DNA of 14,847 nucleotides. Origin: Methylococcaceae bacterium (GTDB lineage: Bacteria > Pseudomonadota > Gammaproteobacteria > Methylococcales > Methylococcaceae). The stretch is from assembly GCA_012026715.1 (NCBI GenBank), contig VEPB01000122.1:1-14847 (forward strand), read 5' to 3'. The notes beneath the pieces are model-generated. The model did not search any database. It saw only the letters and a list, made by a program, of their open reading frames with translations, and was not told where the DNA came from. A program made the position numbers and the translations under genes. This document shows positions 8,201-14,847 of the stretch, piece after piece (the first letter of the stretch is position 1; each line of letters starts with the position of its first letter).

Positions 8201-8438
8201 GGCGAGGACTCTTGAGGAGCTCGGTTTTCTCGCTCATCGGGTGAGCGGCCAGGCCGGTACCCTGGGTTTGGTCCGGATCGCGAGGGCCGCGCAGGAGTTG
8301 GAGGCCGTTACTCGGAAGGGGCCAGCGGTCAGGATTGAACCTGTGACCCAGGAACTGATCGTCGCCCTCGATGAGGCCTGTCGCCATGTGGGAGACTATC
8401 TGGCCGGAGTGGCAGGCGGCGCAAGGGCCATGCATTAG
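5259..8438 (+). CDS. Soluble hybrid histidine kinase: pseudo-REC, PAS x3, HisKA, HATPase, REC, Hpt
   Basis: A 1059-residue cytosolic sensor kinase with no membrane segment. Residues 1-120 resemble a receiver but lack the phosphoacceptor Asp (Ala57 in WDAVILAPG) and the usual Lys (VPE near 105-107). PAS domains follow at about 143-258, 265-375 and 415-525, the first and third with PAC-like ends (GIDVTE, MQDITE). A coiled-coil stretch runs through 376-415. The HisKA H-box SHEIRTP places the autophosphorylated His at 555. The ATPase domain has N672, DTGIG (704-708) and HFGGTGLGL (731-739). The receiver at about 795-910 has E802/D803, phosphoacceptor Asp846 and Lys898. The C-terminal Hpt domain has His993 in LAHRVSGQAG. 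All relay residues are present, so phosphate can pass His-Asp-His to an outside receiver. The ligand of the PAS domains is unknown. No strong ribosome binding site precedes ATG 5259. Confidence 0.95.
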   Translation: MNVVPKFLVVGADDRVFRRIESSLADLGGSARSGAFAEAEDLFPVLAGRGWDAVILAPGITSEMRDSLVSLMAGRFPDVPLVVESGMSDPLEVAELLKRGAWEFVPEHDGARLAFCVGRCRQQSVRRQARSESGQSGRVDRRQYRELTDDAPGLLWVNGRSGLEYANRRLRELLGLADGQALARFDWSSAIHPGDLPEAINVYLDAAARRVPFEALYRLRRHDGDDRWIAVTASPRFGSDGRFLGYVGMGIDVTETKRAERESFARAQWLEFADDPVMVWSEREGIVFWNAGCERAYGYSRDETTGRDPRSLLRMKFAHPEGDVKALLNQQGYWKGEWRGTAKNGKEFTAASSLRQVCCDGRFRILQTDRDISGLKESRERLEGSRTRLQALVDRRTAELHAALEQVRSSEADLKRAQHMAGTGSWRWDIGRGPVLWSDQACRLFGMPPGSTIERAALAGRIHPDDREAFVAAQATTIAGQPCELEYRIVAAGSLRWIRERTGLDFDVCGRAAVAVGTMQDITERRQSEAALRQARADAEGASQAKSRFLATMSHEIRTPLNAVIGLTQLALRVSSEPQLRDYLLNIRRSGKHLLAIVNDILDFSKIEARRMELEAVPVRVADLVSEVIMQMQPAAEAKHLVLYHRVAADVPVELTGDPLRLSQVLLNLLSNAVKFTERGRVGLEVRRSPPSEQRPLIEFIVTDTGIGIAPDRRATLFDAFVQGDGSITRHFGGTGLGLAISLHLARMMGGDIRLQSELGRGSRFSFAIPWVPAQSQPAASAKPTCLAGATPLAGVRLLVVEDNALNRLVARDLLESLGAVVELAGDGEEAVGKVAAEHFDMVLMDIHMPGMTGYEATERIRRAHPEESLPIIAMTADAYAETVQRCFDAGMNGHVAKPLDLERLPLELSRWARARAPDSTIVPPSGEELFELSGLDGIPGLEAGAALRRLALTPQRYLVHLGEFVGRHGDVPVRLRQLLQARTLEELGFLAHRVSGQAGTLGLVRIARAAQELEAVTRKGPAVRIEPVTQELIVALDEACRHVGDYLAGVAGGARAMH

Positions 8439-8493
8439 GGGCGATCTCCACGGGGTGACAGCCGCGCGGTTCGATTGCGCCGCCGGAACTTGT

Positions 8494-8499
8494 TATGCT
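8494..8499 (+). promoter_or_regulatory. Possible -10 element upstream of the cyclase gene
   Basis: TATGCT at 8494-8499 matches 4 of 6 bases of the TATAAT consensus and lies about 43 bases before the GTG start. No good -35 is seen at 16-18 bases, so this is tentative. If real, it overlaps the upstream in-frame ATG at 8495 and rules that ATG out as the start. Confidence 0.2.
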
Positions 8500-8536
8500 G
8501 GGCAAAACCAGAAACCCTGATAATCGGAGAGGAATC

Positions 8537-9838
8537 GTGAACACCCGTCCTGCCACTCTACTGGTCATCGATCATAATCCGCAGCGGCTGGCTGAAACGG
8601 CCGCCCAACTCGCCGGCGATTTCACGGTTGTGGCGCCGGCCGCGGCCGAGTCGGCGCAGAAGTCACTGGAGCACGGTCAAATCAGCCTGGTTCTGGTGGA
8701 TGCCCGCGGAAACGCGGTGGACGCGGCGGTTGCGGAATGTGCCCGGATCCGAAACGACCCCCGTGGTCGCCAGGTGACGCTGGTGCTTCTGACTGATCCA
8801 GGGGACCTGGCGACCGAGCAAAGGTTGCTGGATGCCGGGGCCGACGAACTGATGACCGAGGCGCCGGAGCGCCCGGCCGGGCGGGCGCGGCTGCGGCGGT
8901 TAGCGTTATCGTCGTGGGCGGCCGGCCGGCTGGAACTGGCTGCCGTGGCGCAGGATGCCATGCTGGAGGGGGTTCTGGTCACCGATGCGGACGATCGCAT
9001 CATCGACGCCAACCGGGCTTTCTGCAGCCTGACCGGCTATACCCGGGAGGAGTTGCTGGGGCAAACCCCGGCCCTGCTCAAGTCGGGCCGTCACGACGAG
9101 GCCTACTACCGCAGCCTGTGGGATAGCCTCGCCGTGTCCGGCAGCTGGAGCGGCGAAATCTGGAACCGCATGAAGAGCGGCGAGGTTTACCGGCAGCAGG
9201 TGAGCATCGTGCGGACGGCGGCGGGCGGCAGCGTGCCGGGCCATTACGTCGCGTTGTTCAATGATCTGCGGACGGCCGGCAATCACCCGGCTCAACTGGA
9301 GCGGCTGGCCTATTACGACCCTCTCACGGATTTGCCAAACCGCAGCCTGCTGCAGGACCGCATCCACCAGTCCATCGCTCATACCCTGCGCTACGGTGGC
9401 CTCCTGGCTGTGGGCTACCTGGACGTGGACGGTTTTCGCCGGGTCAAGGAGGCTTTCGGCGCGGAGGCCGGAGACCGCGTGCTGCTGGAGGTGGGCAAGC
9501 GCCTGACCGAACTGCTGCGGGCAGGGGATACTGTTGCCCGGATTGGCGGCGACGAGTTCGTGTTCCTGCTCATCGGCGTGGAGAATCCGACCGAATGCGA
9601 GACCATCACCGGTCGCATCATCAAGCTGATCGCCGAGCCGATCGAGGTGCCCGGCGGGGTGGTGGAAATCTCGGCCAGCGTCGGCCTGACCTTTTCCCCC
9701 ACCGATTGCATCAACCCCGACACCCTGGTCAGCCATGCGGAGGAAGCGATGCGGGCGATGAAAGCGGCCGGCAGGAATGGCTTCCGGGTCTACCACCCGG
9801 AAGGGGATTCGGAATTCCCGGATGGAGTGTCCAGTTAG
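8537..9838 (+). CDS. Diguanylate cyclase with REC-PAS-GGDEF architecture
   Basis: A 433-residue cytosolic enzyme predicted to make cyclic-di-GMP from two GTP. The receiver-like domain is at 1-120, with Asp12 and phosphoacceptor Asp55 (LVLVDARG) but Glu108 where the conserved Lys is expected (LMTEAP). A PAS domain spans about 132-245. The GGDEF domain spans about 255-420: DPLTDLPNR (261-269), DVDGF (296-300), and an intact GGDEF at 337-341. RAGD (328-331), five residues ahead of it, is a complete inhibitory I-site, so product feedback is expected. There is no EAL or HD-GYP domain. I chose GTG 8537 over the in-frame ATG 8495 because GGAGAGG sits 4 bases before GTG and nothing comparable precedes ATG 8495; starting at the ATG would add 14 residues. 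Confidence 0.94.
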   Translation: MNTRPATLLVIDHNPQRLAETAAQLAGDFTVVAPAAAESAQKSLEHGQISLVLVDARGNAVDAAVAECARIRNDPRGRQVTLVLLTDPGDLATEQRLLDAGADELMTEAPERPAGRARLRRLALSSWAAGRLELAAVAQDAMLEGVLVTDADDRIIDANRAFCSLTGYTREELLGQTPALLKSGRHDEAYYRSLWDSLAVSGSWSGEIWNRMKSGEVYRQQVSIVRTAAGGSVPGHYVALFNDLRTAGNHPAQLERLAYYDPLTDLPNRSLLQDRIHQSIAHTLRYGGLLAVGYLDVDGFRRVKEAFGAEAGDRVLLEVGKRLTELLRAGDTVARIGGDEFVFLLIGVENPTECETITGRIIKLIAEPIEVPGGVVEISASVGLTFSPTDCINPDTLVSHAEEAMRAMKAAGRNGFRVYHPEGDSEFPDGVSS

Positions 9839-9870
9839 AGAAGCGCTGAATAAATCAGCGCTTCTCTTCT
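9837..9870 (+). terminator. Strong hairpin terminator overlapping the cyclase stop codon
   Basis: GAGAAGCGCTGA (9838-9849) and TCAGCGCTTCTC (9855-9866) form a perfect 12 bp stem around the loop ATAAA, and A9837/T9867 extends it by one pair. The stem begins within the TAG stop codon (9836-9838). The tail TTCTTCT is only moderately T-rich. The symmetric stem could also slow transcription arriving from the opposite strand. Confidence 0.75.
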
Positions 9871-10076
9871 AAGCTTCCCGCCAGCGTCAATGACCAGTCG
9901 GGTGGCCGTATATGTCCCCGGCAAGACTGCCCGTGGCATGAGTGGCGCGCCCCATCCGGCCGGGATTTCTCCACGTCTGGCAGCTTAGAGTTTCTTCGTG
10001 ACTTCCGCCCGGCTTCCATGGGCGATCTACACTGTTCCTCAGGTCATCACCTTTTCTTGACGGAGCGAGCATTCCC

Positions 10077-12758
10077 ATGGGCCGGCACTATCTGAAAAAT
10101 CTGTTCACCCCCGCCTCCATCGCCGTGTTCGGCGCCAGCCAATTACCCGAGGCGGTGGGCGGGCGGGTTTACCGCAACTTGCTGGACAGCGGCTTCCAGG
10201 GGCCGGTGCTGGCCATCAACCCAAAATACCAGGAAATCGACGGGCGGCCCTGCTACCCCTCCCTGGAAGCCATCAACGACCGCATCGACCTGGCGGTGAT
10301 CGCCACCCCGGCGCAAACCGTGCCGGGGCTGATGCGGGCCTGCGGCGAGCACCAGATCCCCGCCGCCATCGTGCTGTCGGCCGGCTTCGGTGAGTTGGAA
10401 GGCGTCGGCAAGCAATTGGAGCGGAACCTCCTGGACGAAGCGCGGCGCTACCGCATCCGCATGCTGGGACCCAATTGCCTGGGGCTGATGCGGCCTTCCA
10501 TCGGGCTCAACGCCACCTTCAGCAACAACGTCGCCCAGCCCGGCTCGCTGGCGCTGATTTCCCAGTCCGGCGCGCTGTGCACCGCCATCCTGGATTGGGC
10601 CGGCGCCCACGGCATCGGCTTCTCCTGCATGGCTTCGGTGGGTGATGCCGCCGACGTGGAGTTCGGCGATATCCTGGATTACCTGGCCATGGACCACGAG
10701 ACTCGTTCCATCCTCATGTACGTGGAAGGGGTGCGAGACGCTCGCCGGTTCATGAGCGGCCTGCGGGCCGCGGCGCGCATGAAGCCGGTGATCGTCATCA
10801 AGTCCGGCCGCCATGCCGAGGGCTCCCGTGCCGCCATGTCCCACACCGGTTCCCTGGTGGGGGCCGACGACGTGTTCGATGCTGCCCTCCAGCGCGCCGG
10901 CGTGGTTCGCGCCAACACCATCGAACAGCTGTTCGCCGCCGCCCAGTTGCTGTCCAATCCCCAGCGGGTACGGGGCGGCAATCGGCTGGCGATCATCACC
11001 AATGCCGGCGGTCCCGGCGTGATGGCGACCGACTGCGCGGTGGAGCAGGGGGTTAAGATCGCCGAGCTGAACCCCGCCACCATCGCCCAGCTGGATGGCG
11101 TTCTGCCCAAGCACTGGTCGCGCAACAACCCGGTGGACATCCTCGGCGACGCCACCCCCGAACGCTACGAAGCGGCGGTGCAGTCCTGCCTGGGCGACGA
11201 CCAGGTGGATGGTCTGCTGGTGATGCTGACCCCGCAAGCCATGACCGATCCGTCCGGCGCCGCCGAAGCGGTGGTGCGCGCTTCCAAGGCCGCCAAGAAA
11301 CCGGTGCTCACCTGCTGGCTGGGGGAGACCCAGGTGCGGGGCGGGCGCCAAGTGTTCCACAAGAAGAAGATCCCCACCTTCTTCAACCCGGAAAGCGCCC
11401 TGGAGGCCTTCGGCTTCCTCACCCAATTCCGCCGCAACCAGGACATGCTGATGCAGGCGCCGGGGCCGTTGGCGGAACTGGATCAACCCGACGTGGAGGG
11501 CGCCCGGCTGATCATCGAGGGGGCCTTGGCGGAGAAGCGCTCGCTTCTGAGCGGCATGGAGACTCGGGCGCTGCTGCGGGCCTTCAATATTCCCATGTTA
11601 CCTGCGACGGTCGCCCGCAGCCCCAACGAGGCGCTGGCGGCCGCGGAGTACCTGGGTTTTCCGGTGGCCATGAAGATCATGTCGCCGGATATTACCCACA
11701 AGTCCGATGTCGGCGGGGTCAGGCTCAACATCAACCGGGCCCAGGCGGTGCGCCACGTCTACAACGAGATGATGGAGCAGGTGCAGGCGGTCAAGCCCGA
11801 TGCCCGGCTGGACGGGGTCAGCATCGAGAAGATGTACAAGAAGGCCAGCGGAAGAGAGGTGCTGGTGGGCGTGATCGACGACCCGGTGTTCGGGCCGGTG
11901 GTCAGCTTCGGCGCCGGTGGCACCGCGGTGGAGATCATGCGCGACCGCGCCATCGCGCTGCCGCCCATCAACGACCACATCGCCCGCTCGTTGATCCGCC
12001 AGACTCAGATCTCCAAGATGCTGGAGGCCTTTCGCGGCCAGCCGCCGGTTGACGTGGATGCCCTGGTCCAGGTGCTGCTGCGGGTGTCTGAAATGGTGTG
12101 CGAACTGCCGCAGATCAAGGAATTGGACATCAATCCCCTGGCCGTGGACGAGACCGGCGCCTATTCCCTCGACGCCCGCATCGTCATCCAGTACGTGGCG
12201 CCGGGCCAGCACCCCTACGAGCACATGGCCATCCACCCCTATCCCAGCCATCTGATCCAGCACTGGCAGTTGGCCGACGGCGCCGATGTGCTGATTCGCC
12301 CCATACGCCCGGAAGATGCCGAGATGGAGCAGCAGTTCGTCCGCAAGCTGTCCCCGGAGTCCAAATATTTCCGCTTTATGGAGTCGATCCACGAACTGAC
12401 CCAGGACATGCTGGTGCGCTTCACCCAGCTGGACTACAGCCGGGAACTGGCCTTCATCGCCACCATCAAGCGCGACGGCAAAGAGACCGAGCTGGGTGTG
12501 GCCCGCTACATCACCAATCCCGATGCGGAAAGCGGCGAGATCGGCCTGGTGGTGGCCGACGAGTGGCAGAACAAGGGCATTGGCAGCAAGCTCATGGGCT
12601 GCATCATCGAGGCGGCGCGGGAGCGCGGTTTCAGCCATCTGGAAGGCGATGTGCTGGCCAACAACCCCAAGATGCTGCACCTCATGGCCAAACTCGGCTT
12701 CACCCAGCGCGCCAAGCCGGAGGAGCCCGGCATCGTGGTGGTCACCAAGACCCTATAG
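10077..12758 (+). CDS. pat: Protein lysine acetyltransferase, NDP-forming acyl-CoA synthetase-GNAT fusion (Pat/PatZ type)
   Basis: An 893-residue cytosolic protein, matching the roughly 886-residue enterobacterial Pat/PatZ in length and order. It is expected to transfer acetyl from acetyl-CoA to lysines of target proteins, the best known being acetyl-CoA synthetase, which is switched off. Domains in order: CoA-binding Rossmann-like domain (about 8-105; SIAVFGAS 14-21, AINPKY 46-51); succinyl-CoA ligase-like region (about 130-460; LGPNCLG 130-136, ISQSGAL 161-167, MSHTGSL 254-260, NAGGPGVMATD 309-319); ATP-grasp domain (about 487-705; VAMKIMSPDITHKSDVGGV 530-548, DINPLAV 684-690); GNAT domain (about 736-893; CoA loop QNKGIGSKLM 831-840). 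His256 sits where ADP-forming acyl-CoA synthetases carry their phospho-histidine. GGAG about 12 bases upstream supports the ATG. A stand-alone acyl-CoA synthetase role is possible but the fused GNAT argues against it. Confidence 0.92.
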   Translation: MGRHYLKNLFTPASIAVFGASQLPEAVGGRVYRNLLDSGFQGPVLAINPKYQEIDGRPCYPSLEAINDRIDLAVIATPAQTVPGLMRACGEHQIPAAIVLSAGFGELEGVGKQLERNLLDEARRYRIRMLGPNCLGLMRPSIGLNATFSNNVAQPGSLALISQSGALCTAILDWAGAHGIGFSCMASVGDAADVEFGDILDYLAMDHETRSILMYVEGVRDARRFMSGLRAAARMKPVIVIKSGRHAEGSRAAMSHTGSLVGADDVFDAALQRAGVVRANTIEQLFAAAQLLSNPQRVRGGNRLAIITNAGGPGVMATDCAVEQGVKIAELNPATIAQLDGVLPKHWSRNNPVDILGDATPERYEAAVQSCLGDDQVDGLLVMLTPQAMTDPSGAAEAVVRASKAAKKPVLTCWLGETQVRGGRQVFHKKKIPTFFNPESALEAFGFLTQFRRNQDMLMQAPGPLAELDQPDVEGARLIIEGALAEKRSLLSGMETRALLRAFNIPMLPATVARSPNEALAAAEYLGFPVAMKIMSPDITHKSDVGGVRLNINRAQAVRHVYNEMMEQVQAVKPDARLDGVSIEKMYKKASGREVLVGVIDDPVFGPVVSFGAGGTAVEIMRDRAIALPPINDHIARSLIRQTQISKMLEAFRGQPPVDVDALVQVLLRVSEMVCELPQIKELDINPLAVDETGAYSLDARIVIQYVAPGQHPYEHMAIHPYPSHLIQHWQLADGADVLIRPIRPEDAEMEQQFVRKLSPESKYFRFMESIHELTQDMLVRFTQLDYSRELAFIATIKRDGKETELGVARYITNPDAESGEIGLVVADEWQNKGIGSKLMGCIIEAARERGFSHLEGDVLANNPKMLHLMAKLGFTQRAKPEEPGIVVVTKTL

Positions 12759-12810
12759 GCCGGGATATCTTGCAGGCCATCCCCCGCGGATCGGGCTGGA
12801 AGCGCCGGGT

Positions 12811-12843
12811 AACCGCATACCGCTCTCGAACGGTCTGGCGGTT
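12811..12843. repeat. Imperfect inverted repeat in the leader of the receptor gene
   Basis: AACCGC (12811-12816) pairs with GCGGTT (12838-12843), and inside it ACCG (12819-12822) pairs with CGGT (12831-12834) around the loop CTCTCGAA, with a small AT/CTG internal loop. It lies between pat and the receptor gene. It has no immediate T-run, so it could be a weak pat terminator, a leader structure or a protein-binding dyad. Confidence 0.35.
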
Positions 12844-12930
12844 GGCGTTTCCCGCCCGGTTTTGCGGAGCTACCGGCGGCAACATCGCTATCGGCGTCCC
12901 GCGGGGGCGGCCAGTTTTGGGGCGTAGCGG

Positions 12931-12959
12931 TTCCGCCGAACAATCAGCCGGTGTATCCT
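12931..12959 (+). promoter_or_regulatory. Weak sigma-70-type promoter candidate for the receptor gene
   Basis: TTCCGC (12931-12936) and TATCCT (12954-12959) are separated by 17 bases and lie about 40 bases upstream of ATG 13000. The -10 matches 4 of 6 bases and the -35 is poor. I see no Fur-box-like sequence or cobalamin riboswitch in this 241-base gap. Confidence 0.25.
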
Positions 12960-12999
12960 CGATTGTGTGCCTCCGAGGCAAGCATCGGCTGCAAGGCTC

Positions 13000-14847
13000 A
13001 TGTCCCAACAACAAAAACAATATCGCGGCATGGCCGGCGTTGCGCTGGTCCTCCTTCCTCTCGCAGTGGCGGCGGAATCGACCGCCCTGCCGACGGTGCT
13101 CGTCACCAGCGAACGGCAACCGCGGACGTCGCAGAATGTCACCCGCCTGGATGAAGAGGACCTCACCCGTTCCGGCGAGCGCGAACTGAACGGCGTGCTG
13201 GAAGGCCAGCCTTCGGTCAACACCCCCCACGGCATGAAGGGTGGCTTTACCTCGCTGACCTTGCGGGGAGCCGGTGGCGGCATGGGCCTGGTCAATATCG
13301 ACGGCATTCCGCTGCATACCACCATTCCCGGCGCCTTCAGCCTCGACCTGTTTCCGGCGGAAACCTTCGGCGCCGCGGATATCGTCCGGGGTTCCGGCGC
13401 CATGCTGTCCTTCGGGCGCACCCTGGGCGGCACCATCAATCTGCATAGCCGGGATGCTGTGGACGATGGTGCCCGCCTGCATGTGGAGGGCGGCAGCTTT
13501 GGCAGCCTGCGGGAAACCGGCTCGGCCAGCCTGGGCATGGGGAGCCATCGCCTGAACCTGGTGGCGGGCCGGGATGATGCGTTCGACGGTACTCATTGGG
13601 CCGATCCGCGTCGGGGCAATCCGGAGAGGGACCGATTCCATGCCCATCAGCTGGGTGCACATCTGGTGTCGGAGCCGATTGACGCTGTCCGCTGGGACAG
13701 TTCGTTGTACTACATCGACAGTGATACGGACGTCGACAGCACCGGCATCTATCCCAATGGCCGATTCGGTTTGGCGGATGACCCCAATGGCTGGCTGCGC
13801 CAGGAGATCTGGCTGGCGCAAAGCACCGCTCGGGTCGAGAGCAAGCCCGGGTGGCGCTCGGAGTTGCAGTTGGGCTACACCCAACATCGAGCCAGTGCCT
13901 TTCTCGGCGGCGTCCACGGCGGCTTCACCAGCCAGCTGACCCTGGCCCGCTGGAAGAACAGCCACGGGATCGGCGGCGACGGTGCGGGGGGAAGCCGTTT
14001 CCAGGTGAACTGGGGCGGGGAAGGCCTTTACGAGTCGGGCGCCAGCCTCGACGGCCTGTTCCGCGGCCGCCGTGGCACCGGCAGTGGATTCCTCGATGTC
14101 CGCGCGGCATGGGAACGCTGGAGCGGCGTGCTGGCGGTCCGCGCCGATCACTACGACGACTACGGTTCCCACGCCGTTTTCCACGCCGGTTCCAACTGGC
14201 AGCTCAATCCAAAACTGGAATGGTATCTCAGCGGCGGGACGGGATTTCGCCCGCCGAGCTTCAACGAAATGCTGATGCCCTTCTACGGCAATCCCAGATT
14301 GCAGCCGGAAAAAGGCGCCAGCGGCGAGACCGGCGTGCGCTGGTACCCCACCGAGCGGACGACTTTCAATCTGGGATACTTCTACAACCGTTTCGACGAT
14401 CTGATCCAGGTATCGCTGGTGCCGTCGGGGTTGTATATCGCCGACAACGTGCCCCACGCCCGCATCCAGGGGCTGGAGGCGCAGTGGAACACCCGCTGGA
14501 GCGCCGCCCTGACCACCGGCATCGATTACACCTGGAGCCACGGCGAAAACCTCGATACCCGCAATCCGCTCGCCCGCAACCCGGAGCACATCGCCCGGTT
14601 CTGGGGGGAATGGAAGTTCGACGGACTACCCGTCGCCCTCTGGGGTCAGGGCGTCTACCGCGGCCCCTCCTTCGACAACGAAGGCGCCGATCCCATCGCC
14701 GATGCCTTCTATCTGGACCTGCAGCTAAGCTACCGGGTCGACAAGACCTTCAACGTCTACCTGCGCGGGGAAAATCTCACCGACAACCGCAATCCCCAGG
14801 TATTGGGCCGCGGAACTCCCGGCGCGGCGGTGTACGGCGGATTTCGG
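13000..14847 (+). CDS. TonB-dependent outer-membrane receptor (3' end cut by the window)
   Basis: 616 residues are open without a stop to the window edge. The signal peptide is about residues 1-25 (hydrophobic AGVALVLLPLAVAA, likely cut A25/E26). A TonB-box-like TVLVTSER is at 32-39. The plug domain (about 40-150) shows LTRSGERELNGVLEGQPSV, LTLRGAGGGMGLVNIDGIPL and IVRGSGAMLSFGRTLGGTINL. The rest alternates as a beta-barrel, with the receptor signatures GFRPPSFNEM (234-243 of the barrel part, coded at about 14242-14271), NPRLQPEK, GYFYNRFDDLI, and the C-terminal motif LRGENLTDNRNPQVLGRGTPGA. Its closeness to the typical C-terminus suggests only a few codons are missing. It would import a TonB/ExbBD-driven ligand such as a siderophore, cobalamin or metal chelate; I cannot tell which. 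There is no STN signalling domain. The ATG has only a weak AAGG nearby; an in-frame GTG at 12967 is a less likely start. Confidence 0.92.
   Translation, partial: MSQQQKQYRGMAGVALVLLPLAVAAESTALPTVLVTSERQPRTSQNVTRLDEEDLTRSGERELNGVLEGQPSVNTPHGMKGGFTSLTLRGAGGGMGLVNIDGIPLHTTIPGAFSLDLFPAETFGAADIVRGSGAMLSFGRTLGGTINLHSRDAVDDGARLHVEGGSFGSLRETGSASLGMGSHRLNLVAGRDDAFDGTHWADPRRGNPERDRFHAHQLGAHLVSEPIDAVRWDSSLYYIDSDTDVDSTGIYPNGRFGLADDPNGWLRQEIWLAQSTARVESKPGWRSELQLGYTQHRASAFLGGVHGGFTSQLTLARWKNSHGIGGDGAGGSRFQVNWGGEGLYESGASLDGLFRGRRGTGSGFLDVRAAWERWSGVLAVRADHYDDYGSHAVFHAGSNWQLNPKLEWYLSGGTGFRPPSFNEMLMPFYGNPRLQPEKGASGETGVRWYPTERTTFNLGYFYNRFDDLIQVSLVPSGLYIADNVPHARIQGLEAQWNTRWSAALTTGIDYTWSHGENLDTRNPLARNPEHIARFWGEWKFDGLPVALWGQGVYRGPSFDNEGADPIADAFYLDLQLSYRVDKTFNVYLRGENLTDNRNPQVLGRGTPGAAVYGGFR

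Noticed and set aside
9887..10078. 63-residue - strand frame in the cyclase-pat gap
   Set aside because: It has no ribosome binding site and no recognisable features; it most likely reflects chance in GC-rich DNA.
10143..11486. 447-residue open frame on the - strand within pat
   Set aside because: It is His/Gly/Gln-rich shadow coding opposite strongly conserved acyl-CoA synthetase motifs.
12759..12999. Cobalamin riboswitch upstream of the TonB-dependent receptor
   Set aside because: I looked for the conserved B12-box-like and GCCACTG elements and found none; only an imperfect hairpin is present.
12098..13189. 363-residue + frame overlapping the end of pat and the start of the receptor
   Set aside because: Its composition is Arg/Pro/His-rich with no family features, and it overlaps two real genes in other frames.
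12742..14589. 615-residue open frame on the - strand across the receptor gene
   Set aside because: It is antisense to the TonB-dependent receptor, whose + frame has a signal peptide, plug and barrel motifs. The - frame is low-complexity in G, A, R and V and shows no recognisable family; it is a shadow of high-GC codon usage.

Overview
This 14.8 kb window is GC-rich, densely coding and reads entirely on the + strand. It looks like a gammaproteobacterial chromosome. The accA-tilS adjacency and the PatZ-type acetyltransferase fit that class, and a Methylococcaceae-like methanotroph is plausible, but no gene here proves the genus. I see no rRNA, tRNA, CRISPR array, insertion sequence or phage gene.

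Layout. Positions 1-3278 hold housekeeping metabolism: a dienelactone-hydrolase-fold enzyme, accA (carboxyltransferase alpha subunit of acetyl-CoA carboxylase) and tilS (tRNA-Ile lysidine synthetase). A 401 bp non-coding stretch follows (3279-3679); it contains a good -24/-12 (sigma-54-type) promoter candidate. Positions 3680-9838 hold three signalling genes. The first is a VpsR-like AAA+/Fis regulator whose GAFTGA loop is destroyed. The second is a 1059-residue soluble hybrid histidine kinase (pseudo-receiver, three PAS domains, HisKA, HATPase, receiver, Hpt). The third is a receiver-PAS-GGDEF diguanylate cyclase with an intact I-site. A perfect 12 bp hairpin terminator at the cyclase stop codon closes the block. 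Positions 10077-12758 encode an 893-residue protein lysine acetyltransferase of the Pat/PatZ type (NDP-forming acyl-CoA synthetase fused to GNAT). From 13000 to the window edge runs a TonB-dependent outer-membrane receptor that is probably only a few codons short of complete.

How the genes may work together. The central block looks like a cyclic-di-GMP control module: PAS input to a phosphorelay kinase, a diguanylate cyclase that could receive phosphate through its own receiver, and a regulator of a family whose studied member (Vibrio cholerae VpsR) responds to c-di-GMP and works without sigma-54. The link between the three rests on adjacency and domain content, not on direct proof. The flanking genes look like ordinary core genes, although Pat (control of acetyl-CoA synthetase by acetylation) and AccA both touch acetyl-CoA metabolism.
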